The position numbers were made by a program, and so were the translations under genes. Shown here one piece after another: positions 17,933 to 24,933 of a DNA stretch of 64,000 nucleotides. Origin of the DNA: Pseudomonas sp. SCA2728.1_7 (lineage in GTDB: Bacteria > Pseudomonadota > Gammaproteobacteria > Pseudomonadales > Pseudomonadaceae); contig NZ_CP073104.1 of assembly GCF_018138145.1 (NCBI RefSeq), positions 4,221,001-4,285,000 on the forward strand. Reading direction: 5' to 3'. The notes beneath the pieces were generated by a model. The model was not told the DNA's origin. It worked only from the letters and a program-made list of their open reading frames with translations, and searched no databases. Positions within the stretch are counted from its first letter, which is position 1. The number at the start of each line of letters is the position of its first letter.

Positions 17933-18836
17933 TCTGCACCCTTTCGCTGCGGATAAACGCCAAGAAGGCGTGCGCCACCGGTGACAAGCGTTTGGCCTTG
18001 GCTTGCACCAGGCACCAGCTACGGAACAGCGGCAATTCATCGACCGGCAACTCGACGAGGCCGCCGGTCGCCAGCTCCAGGTTCAGGGCGTGGCGCGTCA
18101 ACAGCGCCAGGCCCAGACCCGCCTGCACACATTCACGTTGTGCTTCGGCCGAGGCCACTTCCTGGGTCTGGGTGAAGTGCACGCGTTTCTCTTTGAAGTA
18201 TTCTTCGCAGGCCAGTCGCGTACCCGACCCCGGTTCGCGGATCAGCAGCGTGTAAGGCTCCAGATCCTGCAAACGCAGCGGGCCCATGTGCGCCAATGGA
18301 TGATCCGGGCGCGCCACGGCAACAATCGGGTTGTTGAGGAACGGCAGGAATTCCAGGCCCATGTCCTGCGGCACCATCGACATGATCACCAGATCATCGC
18401 GGTTATCCGAAAGCCTGCGGATCACCTGGCCACGGTTGACCACGGTCAGTTGCAGATTCACTTCCGGGTGCTGACGCTTGAACGCGGCGAACAGGTGCGG
18501 CACGAAATACTTGGCGCTGGACTCCACCGCCAGTTTCAACTGACCTTGCAGCGAACCCTGCATGTCCGACAGCTGCATATCGAGGTTTTCCAGGCGCCCG
18601 AAAATGTCTCGACTGGCACGCTGAAGGGCTTCAGCGGCTTCGGTCATGTAGAGTTTTTTGCCGACATAATCGAATAATGGCTGGCCGATCAGCTCCTCGA
18701 GCTGACGAATCTGTAGGCTGACGGCCGGTTGTGTGAGCGACATTTCCTCGGCTGCGCGGCTGTAGGAGCGTAAATCACACACTTCGTTGAAGATCTGCAG
18801 TTGACGCAATGTCATACGCATCAAGGACTTACGCAT
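17874..18836 (-). CDS. pycR: LysR-type regulator PycR
   Basis: A 320-residue LysR regulator of the CbbR-like subgroup. N-terminal winged helix (LRQLQIFNEVCDLRSYSRAA, then LTQPAVSLQIRQLEELIGQPLF) and a C-terminal periplasmic-binding-like effector domain (about 95-305). It is divergent from the biotin carboxylase gene across 190 bp, the classic LysR arrangement, and in P. aeruginosa the equivalent gene, pycR, sits beside and regulates the pyruvate carboxylase genes. The 3' end overlaps a small gene on the opposite strand. Confidence 0.92.
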   Translation of the reverse strand: MRKSLMRMTLRQLQIFNEVCDLRSYSRAAEEMSLTQPAVSLQIRQLEELIGQPLFDYVGKKLYMTEAAEALQRASRDIFGRLENLDMQLSDMQGSLQGQLKLAVESSAKYFVPHLFAAFKRQHPEVNLQLTVVNRGQVIRRLSDNRDDLVIMSMVPQDMGLEFLPFLNNPIVAVARPDHPLAHMGPLRLQDLEPYTLLIREPGSGTRLACEEYFKEKRVHFTQTQEVASAEAQRECVQAGLGLALLTRHALNLELATGGLVELPVDELPLFRSWCLVQAKAKRLSPVAHAFLAFIRSERVQISALVERFDGKLRVPPASE

Positions 18837-18873
18837 TTTTCACAGGCTCTGACGGCTGGCGGATGTTTCAACT

Positions 18874-18889
18874 ATAAGTCTTTGCTTAT
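18874..18889. promoter_or_regulatory. Candidate LysR-type binding site in the pycR-pycA intergenic region
   Basis: ATAAGTCTTTGCTTAT, a 5-6-5 inverted repeat with LysR-like T-N11-A spacing, 37 bp upstream of pycR and 137 bp upstream of pycA. Such sites commonly serve autoregulation and activation of the divergent gene. Not tested. Confidence 0.4.
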
Positions 18890-19026
18890 GCATGACCCAA
18901 TTTTTATTCATTTTTGTTAATCCCTCATGAGCGCTAGTGTGGACCTGCGACTAAATTGAAACATTTGGTCACGCGTCGACCTGGGTCTAGCAGGTCGTGG
19001 TGCCACCGGCTCAAGGGAACCTCCAA

Positions 19027-20442
19027 GTGATAACAAAGATCCTGATCGCCAACCGTGGTGAGATTGCCGTACGAATCGTGCGAGCCTGCGCCGAAATGGG
19101 CATTCGCTCGGTTGCGATTTTTTCCGACGCCGACCGCCATGCACTGCATGTGAAGCGTGCGGACGAGGCCCACAGCATCGGTGCCGAGCCACTGGCCGGT
19201 TACCTGAACCCGCGCAAGCTGGTGAACCTGGCGGTTGAAACCGGCTGTGATGCACTGCACCCCGGCTATGGTTTCCTCTCGGAAAACGCCGAGCTGGCAG
19301 ACATCTGCGCCGAACGCGGAATCAAATTCATTGGTCCGTCGGCCGAAGTCATCCGCCGCATGGGCGACAAGACTGAAGCGCGCCGCAGCATGATCAAGGC
19401 TGGCGTACCGGTGACGCCGGGCACCGAAGGCAACGTTGCTGACATCGAAGAGGCCTTGGCCGAGGGCGACCGTATCGGTTACCCGGTGATGCTCAAAGCC
19501 ACCTCCGGTGGTGGCGGTCGTGGCATCCGTCGCTGCAACAGCCGCGAAGAACTCGAACAGAATTTCCCTCGCGTCATCTCCGAAGCGACCAAGGCCTTCG
19601 GTTCTGCCGAAGTGTTTCTGGAAAAATGCATCGTCAATCCCAAGCACATTGAAGCGCAGATCCTTGGCGACAGCTTTGGCAATGTCGTGCACCTGTTCGA
19701 GCGTGACTGCTCGATCCAGCGCCGCAACCAGAAACTCATCGAAATCGCCCCGAGCCCGCAACTGACTCCGGAACAGCGCGCCTACATCGGCGACCTGTCG
19801 GTGCGTGCGGCCAAGGCAGTGGGTTACGAGAACGCCGGCACCGTGGAGTTCCTGCTCGCCGAGGGCGAGGTGTACTTCATGGAGATGAACACCCGGGTGC
19901 AGGTGGAGCACACCATCACCGAAGAAATCACCGGGATCGACATCGTCCGCGAGCAGATTCGCATCGCCTCCGGCCTGCCGCTGTCGGTGAAGCAGGAAGA
20001 CATTCAGCACCGTGGTTTCGCGTTGCAGTTCCGCATCAACGCCGAAGACCCGAAGAACAACTTCCTGCCGAGCTTCGGCAAGATCACCCGCTATTACGCC
20101 CCCGGTGGTCCGGGCGTACGCACCGACACGGCGATCTACACCGGTTACACCATTCCGCCATTCTACGACTCGATGTGCCTGAAACTGGTGGTCTGGGCAC
20201 TGACCTGGGAAGAGGCGATGGACCGTGGCCTGCGCGCCCTCGACGACATGCGTCTGCAAGGTGTGAAGACCACCGCCGCGTACTACCAGGAAATCCTGCG
20301 CAACCCGGAATTCCGTAGCGGCCAGTTCAATACCAGCTTCGTTGAAAGCCACCCGGAACTGACCAACTACTCGATCAAGCGCAAACCCGAAGAGCTGGCC
20401 CTGGCCATCGCTGCCGCCATCGCCGCCCATGCAGGCCTATGA
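19027..20442 (+). CDS. pycA: Pyruvate carboxylase subunit A (biotin carboxylase)
   Basis: Carboxylates biotin using ATP and bicarbonate, the first half-reaction of anaplerotic pyruvate carboxylase. The 471-residue protein has the AccC-type fold: ILIANRGEIAVRIVRA at the start, HPGYGFLSENAE, the ATP-grasp loop KATSGGGGRGIR (residues 157-168), EKCIVNPKHIEAQI, and the active-site MEMNTRVQVEHTITEEITG. The start is a GTG at 19027 (VITKILIANRG) with AAGGGAA upstream; a longer open frame upstream lacks similarity. It is followed by a palindromic repeat and then oadA, which carries the biotinyl domain. Confidence 0.95.
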   Translation: MITKILIANRGEIAVRIVRACAEMGIRSVAIFSDADRHALHVKRADEAHSIGAEPLAGYLNPRKLVNLAVETGCDALHPGYGFLSENAELADICAERGIKFIGPSAEVIRRMGDKTEARRSMIKAGVPVTPGTEGNVADIEEALAEGDRIGYPVMLKATSGGGGRGIRRCNSREELEQNFPRVISEATKAFGSAEVFLEKCIVNPKHIEAQILGDSFGNVVHLFERDCSIQRRNQKLIEIAPSPQLTPEQRAYIGDLSVRAAKAVGYENAGTVEFLLAEGEVYFMEMNTRVQVEHTITEEITGIDIVREQIRIASGLPLSVKQEDIQHRGFALQFRINAEDPKNNFLPSFGKITRYYAPGGPGVRTDTAIYTGYTIPPFYDSMCLKLVVWALTWEEAMDRGLRALDDMRLQGVKTTAAYYQEILRNPEFRSGQFNTSFVESHPELTNYSIKRKPEELALAIAAAIAAHAGL

Positions 20443-20449
20443 ATGAAAC

Positions 20450-20529
20450 AGCTGCGAGCTTTTAGCTGCAAGCGGCAAGTAAAAGCAGATTGGCTTTTTC
20501 TTGCAGCTCGTAGCTTGAAGCTTGCCGCT
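20450..20529. repeat. Palindromic repeat, family C (AGCTGCAAGCGGCAAG type)
   Basis: Inverted arms built from AGCTGCGAGC TTTTAGCTGC AAGCGGCAAG and CTTGCAGCTC GTAGCTTGAA GCTTGCCGCT. It fills the gap between pycA and oadA and ends 2 bp before the oadA Shine-Dalgarno (GAGGAG). A second member is at 61136-61224, also inside an operon. Confidence 0.8.
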
Positions 20530-20543
20530 ATGAGGAGATACCA

Positions 20544-22352
20544 ATGACTAAGAAGATCTTCGTTACCGACACCATCCTGCGCGACGCTCACCAATCGCTG
20601 CTCGCCACCCGCATGCGCACCGAAGACATGCTGCCAATCTGCGACAAGCTCGACAAAGTCGGCTACTGGTCGCTGGAATGCTGGGGCGGCGCGACGTTCG
20701 ACGCCTGTGTTCGCTTTCTGAAAGAAGATCCGTGGGAGCGTCTGCGCCAACTGCGCGCGGCGCTGCCTAACACCCGCCTGCAAATGCTCCTGCGCGGGCA
20801 GAACCTGCTCGGCTATCGTCACTACAGCGACGACGTGGTCAAAGCCTTCGTTGCCAAGGCTGCGGTCAATGGCATCGACGTGTTCCGTATCTTCGACGCG
20901 ATGAACGACGTGCGTAACCTGCGCGTGGCCATCGAAGCGGTGAAAGCTGCCGGCAAACATGCCCAGGGCACTATCGCTTACACCACCAGCCCGGTGCACA
21001 CCATTGATGCGTTCGTGGCGCAAGCCAAGCAGATGGAAGCCATGGGCTGCGACTCGGTGGCGATCAAGGACATGGCCGGTCTGCTGACCCCGTACGCCAC
21101 TGGCGAACTGGTTCGCGCGTTGAAAGCTGAGCAATCGCTGCCGGTGTTCATCCACTCGCACGACACGGCGGGTCTGGCGACCATGTGCCAGCTCAAGGCC
21201 ATCGAAAACGGCGCCGACCATATCGACACCGCGATCTCCAGCTTCGCTTCGGGCACCAGCCACCCGGGCACCGAATCGATGGTCGCCGCACTCAAGGGTA
21301 CTGAGTACGACACCGGTCTGAACCTCGAGCTGCTGCAAGAGATTGGCCTGTACTTCTACGCCGTGCGCAAGAAGTACCACCAGTTCGAAAGCGAATTCAC
21401 TGCAGTCGACACCCGCGTGCAAGTCAACCAGGTGCCGGGCGGGATGATCTCCAACCTCGCCAACCAGTTGAAAGAGCAGGGCGCCCTCAACCGTATGGCC
21501 GAAGTGCTGGCGGAGATCCCGCGTGTGCGTGAAGACCTCGGCTTTCCGCCGCTGGTGACCCCGACCTCGCAGATCGTCGGCACCCAGGCGTTTTTCAACG
21601 TGCTGGCCGGCGAGCGCTACAAGACCATCACCAACGAAGTGAAGCTCTACCTGCAGGGCGGCTACGGCAAGGCGCCGGGCGTGGTCAACGAAAAACTGCG
21701 TCGTCAGGCCATCGGCAGCGAAGAAGTCATCGATGTGCGTCCGGCCGATCTGCTCAAGCCGGAAATGACCAAGCTGCGTGCCGACATCGGCGCACTGGCC
21801 AAGTCCGAAGAAGACGTGCTGACCTTTGCGATGTTCCCGGACATCGGCCGCAAGTTCCTCGAAGAGCGTGCCGCCGGCACCCTCACGCCGGAAGTGCTGC
21901 TGCCGATTCCGGAAGCGGGCGGTGTGACCAAGGCGGGCGGCGAAGGCGTGCCGACTGAGTTCGTCATCGACGTTCACGGCGAAACCTATCGCGTCGACAT
22001 CACTGGTGTCGGCGTCAAGGCTGAAGGCAAGCGTCACTTCTACCTGTCCATCGACGGCATGCCGGAAGAAGTGGTGTTCGAACCGCTCAACGAGTTCGTT
22101 GGCGGTGGCAGCAGCAAGCGCAAGCAAGCCTCGGCCCCGGGTCACGTCAGCACCACCATGCCAGGCAACATCGTCGATGTGCTGGTCAAGGAGGGCGATA
22201 CCGTCAAGGCCGGCCAGGCTGTGCTGATCACTGAAGCGATGAAGATGGAAACCGAAGTCCAGGCAGCGATTGCCGGCAAGGTCACCGCGATTCATGTGGC
22301 CAAGGGTGATCGGGTCAATCCGGGTGAAATTCTGATCGAGATCGAAGGCTGA
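20544..22352 (+). CDS. oadA: Pyruvate carboxylase subunit B / oxaloacetate decarboxylase alpha-like
   Basis: Transfers the carboxyl group from carboxybiotin to pyruvate to give oxaloacetate (pycB role); the protein family is named OadA. The 602-residue chain has an N-terminal carboxyltransferase TIM barrel with DTILRDAHQSLLATRMRT and the metal-ligand HSHDTAG, a conserved PYC_OADA domain (residues about 290-480), and a C-terminal biotinyl domain with the acceptor Lys at 567 in EAMKME. No OadB/OadG sodium-pump genes are present, so the carboxylase direction is favoured. GAGGAG lies 7 nt before the ATG. It follows pycA and ends with a terminator. Confidence 0.94.
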   Translation: MTKKIFVTDTILRDAHQSLLATRMRTEDMLPICDKLDKVGYWSLECWGGATFDACVRFLKEDPWERLRQLRAALPNTRLQMLLRGQNLLGYRHYSDDVVKAFVAKAAVNGIDVFRIFDAMNDVRNLRVAIEAVKAAGKHAQGTIAYTTSPVHTIDAFVAQAKQMEAMGCDSVAIKDMAGLLTPYATGELVRALKAEQSLPVFIHSHDTAGLATMCQLKAIENGADHIDTAISSFASGTSHPGTESMVAALKGTEYDTGLNLELLQEIGLYFYAVRKKYHQFESEFTAVDTRVQVNQVPGGMISNLANQLKEQGALNRMAEVLAEIPRVREDLGFPPLVTPTSQIVGTQAFFNVLAGERYKTITNEVKLYLQGGYGKAPGVVNEKLRRQAIGSEEVIDVRPADLLKPEMTKLRADIGALAKSEEDVLTFAMFPDIGRKFLEERAAGTLTPEVLLPIPEAGGVTKAGGEGVPTEFVIDVHGETYRVDITGVGVKAEGKRHFYLSIDGMPEEVVFEPLNEFVGGGSSKRKQASAPGHVSTTMPGNIVDVLVKEGDTVKAGQAVLITEAMKMETEVQAAIAGKVTAIHVAKGDRVNPGEILIEIEG

Positions 22353-22384
22353 GATAACGGCCGCGATCCAACGCTTTAAACCTC

Positions 22385-22410
22385 GGGGGGGCATGTGCTC
22401 CCCTTTTTTT
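22385..22410 (+). terminator. Rho-independent terminator of pycA-oadA
   Basis: GC-rich stem GGGGGGGCATGTGCTCCCC with a tight loop, followed by seven T residues, 33 bp after the oadA stop. Confidence 0.8.
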
Positions 22411-22442
22411 ATGCGGAATTTGTCTGCATCACATGAGGCTTA

Positions 22443-22526
22443 TGTGGGAGCCTGCTCGCGAAGAGGAGTGTCAGTCGATATTTATTCAACTGACAGATCG
22501 CATTCGCGAGCAGGCTCGCTCCCACA
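22443..22526. repeat. REP doublet (REPIN-like), family A
   Basis: Left arm TGTGGGAGCCTGCTCGCG AAG lacks the internal GCGA of the usual unit (GGGAGCGAGCCTGC), right arm is a full ATTCGCGAGCAGGCTCGCTC CCACA. Lies between oadA and the convergent autotransporter gene. Confidence 0.85.
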
Positions 22527-22544
22527 GTGACGATGTTCAGTCCG

Positions 22545-24734
22545 TCAGAACGCCATGCGCCATTGGCCCATCACACCGTGAGTGCGGCTGTCAGTGGCCA
22601 TTTCACCGGTGAGACCAACGCCGACAGAGTGATTGGCTGACAGCCCCAGATCGAGGCCGGCATCCACCGACAGACTGTTTCGATCCAGCGCGGCACCGGC
22701 AACCTCAAAGCGCTTGCCACCCTTGACCAGTTGCTGGCGGGTGTCGCTTTCAATCTCGCCAAAGGTGTGTTTCCAGCCGGCACTGAAGCGCGGCGTCAGC
22801 GTCATGCCGTTATCCAGCCGATTGATTTTTGCCGTGCGCAGACCGAAGGTGCTGCTGAGGTTGTCGCGGGTTTGCCCAAAGACTTTCAGTGCCGCATCTC
22901 CGCCTTTTTCGCTGTAGCTGTCGCGCTGGTAGCGCTGATAACCGACGCTGGCGAACGGTTCGAGCGTCGCGTTGTGCCGGCCAACATTGACCGCCAGTTC
23001 GGCAAAGGCTTGCTGAGTGTTGGCGTCATAGTTGCCCTTGAGGCGATCGCTGAAGCCGTTGAAGGCCACGCGACGTTTGCTGTCGCCGTCATGGCTGGCA
23101 TAGGTCGCCCCGAGACGCAGTGAGAACGGTCCGTCCTGACGCACGGCGTAGGCACCGAGGTGCCAACTGTCGAGGTCGCCATCGTATTGCCGAGCGTCCA
23201 GTCTGGTCTGCGATTTACCGCCGATCAGGCCGATATGCCATTGCTCATCGAGCCGCCAGTCGGCGCCCATGACCAGACCTTGGGTCGCGTGTTTGAGGGT
23301 ACTGTCGAACTCGCGGTCGACCTTGCCGCCATGGCCGAGCGCCTGAATCCACACCCGCCCGGAATCGGCACCGCCGGCGGCCTGACGCGGCGAGTTGCCG
23401 GAACCGTAGGCCGAACCGTAACGGCTATTCAGTTGCTGCATGGCTGAAAGCATGCTCGCGCTCACCGGAGTGATACTGCTCAGCGTGGCTTTGGCGAGGT
23501 TGGCATTGCTGCCTGCGGCGAGTTGTTCGAGGGCGACCGGAGCGGTGGTTTTGTCGCTGGTCACAAGCGCGGCGACTGCTGCGTTTGCAGGTTTTATTGG
23601 CGCAGGTGCGGGCTGTTCGGCGGACTCGTCAACTTGCGCAGTAAGAGGTTCGTCCGACATTGGCGAAGGGGCAGACTCTGAAATGGGAGTCGGTGCTGAA
23701 GTCGAAACAGGAACAGGAACAGGAACAGAAATTGGAGCTGGTGCAGAAGCCGTCAATGGCGTTGGTGTCGCTGATGGCGCAGGTGCTGTTGGATCGACAA
23801 TGCCCTCGGCAGCGGCACGAGCGTTGTCTGTCGTGGCAGCGTTCGAAAGCGGCTCACCGTTACGGGCGTAAGTCAGCCCGACGGACTTTTTGTTGTATTG
23901 AGGTGTGGCTGTCATGAAGGCGAGGTCGTTAATGACCGTACCGAACTCGCCTTCTACCTTGGCGGCTTCGAGGATTTTGTACTGTCTGCTTTGCGGATAT
24001 TCTCCCGGAGCCGCAACGACTTTCAGGGTGGCGCCTTCCAGCCTGGCAGTGCCATCGACCTTGATCGTTTGACTGCCACTGGGCGTGACCTCATAAGCCA
24101 GTTCGGCGGTCGGGGACAAGCGCAAGTCGCCTTTCACGCGCGGGCTGCCGAGTACCCCATTGACGGTGAGCAGGCCGGCGACCTCCAGGCTTCCCACAAC
24201 ACCTTTACCGGCAAAGCTGCCACCGCTCTCGACATAGACGTCGCCCTTGATGCTCCCCAGGTTGGTCAAAGCGGTACCGCTGTTTACCAGCACGCCTTCC
24301 TTGAAGTCTCCCTTGGAGCTCAGCGTCCAGTCGCCCCGGTTGAGGAGCAGGCCGTTGAAATTACGTGTGTCTTTCAGCTCACCGCCTGCAGCCGCATCCA
24401 GGAGCAGGACGTTATCCCCCGCGCCACCATCCAGCAGGCCGGTAAAACTTGCGCCGTCCGTGAGCCTGATCAGATCGTTTACAGCGGTACCTGCAAAGCT
24501 TTCTTCAGGGGTGTTAAAAGCGATAGGCACCGTACCTGGGTCATTGAGAAACCCCTGAAGCCGTTCGAAAGCCATTTGTTTAGGGTTGGTTTTGGACGGT
24601 TCCGGCGCATTCATTACTGCTGGTGAATCGGCGACTTCAGAGGGTTCCTGAGCGATGGCAAGCTCTACGCAAGCCAGCGCCAGCGAAATGGCCAAAGCCA
24701 AGTGTTTTGGTTTGAAAATGTGTTGAACGGGCAT
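22545..24734 (-). CDS. Type V autotransporter, short paralogue
   Basis: A 729-residue predicted outer-membrane protein. Signal peptide about 1-28 (HLALAISLALACVELAIA, cut near IAQ), a passenger of about 280 residues with autotransporter-associated beta-helix strands (DNVLLLDAAAGGELKDTRNF, GDWTLSSKGDF), a Pro/Ala/Ser-rich linker (about 305-390), and a C-terminal 12-strand beta-barrel (about 455-729) ending in MAF, with the terminal Phe needed for BAM assembly. No protease, lipase or adhesin active site is visible. The barrel closely resembles that of the next gene, so the two are paralogues; this copy has a much shorter passenger and a long proline linker. AAGAGG lies before the ATG. Confidence 0.87.
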   Translation of the reverse strand: MPVQHIFKPKHLALAISLALACVELAIAQEPSEVADSPAVMNAPEPSKTNPKQMAFERLQGFLNDPGTVPIAFNTPEESFAGTAVNDLIRLTDGASFTGLLDGGAGDNVLLLDAAAGGELKDTRNFNGLLLNRGDWTLSSKGDFKEGVLVNSGTALTNLGSIKGDVYVESGGSFAGKGVVGSLEVAGLLTVNGVLGSPRVKGDLRLSPTAELAYEVTPSGSQTIKVDGTARLEGATLKVVAAPGEYPQSRQYKILEAAKVEGEFGTVINDLAFMTATPQYNKKSVGLTYARNGEPLSNAATTDNARAAAEGIVDPTAPAPSATPTPLTASAPAPISVPVPVPVSTSAPTPISESAPSPMSDEPLTAQVDESAEQPAPAPIKPANAAVAALVTSDKTTAPVALEQLAAGSNANLAKATLSSITPVSASMLSAMQQLNSRYGSAYGSGNSPRQAAGGADSGRVWIQALGHGGKVDREFDSTLKHATQGLVMGADWRLDEQWHIGLIGGKSQTRLDARQYDGDLDSWHLGAYAVRQDGPFSLRLGATYASHDGDSKRRVAFNGFSDRLKGNYDANTQQAFAELAVNVGRHNATLEPFASVGYQRYQRDSYSEKGGDAALKVFGQTRDNLSSTFGLRTAKINRLDNGMTLTPRFSAGWKHTFGEIESDTRQQLVKGGKRFEVAGAALDRNSLSVDAGLDLGLSANHSVGVGLTGEMATDSRTHGVMGQWRMAF

Positions 24735-24778
24735 TGAGTCCAGCCTCTTTTAACGGGAGACCCAACTCTATTGATGCC

Positions 24779-24830
24779 CCAAAAAATCCGATGTCGGCTG
24801 CTTCCCGTAGGCTTGCAGGCGACATCGGAT
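24779..24830 (-). terminator. Rho-independent terminator of the long autotransporter gene
   Basis: Eleven-base perfect arms ATCCGATGTCG / CGACATCGGAT and, on the minus strand, a T6 run directly after the stem. It lies 104 bp beyond the stop of the 985-residue autotransporter and upstream of the shorter one, so the two are separate transcripts or the second is a read-through product. Confidence 0.85.
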
Positions 24831-24933
24831 CATTTTGTAGAAAATGTCCGAGAGATCCGCAACCAGGATTTTTACTCGGTTGCAGCGTTCCCTTTTCCTA
24901 CAACCATTCAAGACCCCGCCGGCTGTTCAATCC

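Noticed and set aside
18934..20430. 498-codon open frame on the minus strand
   Set aside because: Antisense to pycA; no ribosome site or domain.
20544..22352. Sodium-pumping oxaloacetate decarboxylase
   Set aside because: No oadB or oadG genes lie nearby; the partner is a biotin carboxylase, so pyruvate carboxylase is the better reading.
20367..22394. 675-codon open frame on the minus strand
   Set aside because: Antisense to oadA, which has all expected motifs; His/Phe-rich translation is typical of a shadow frame.
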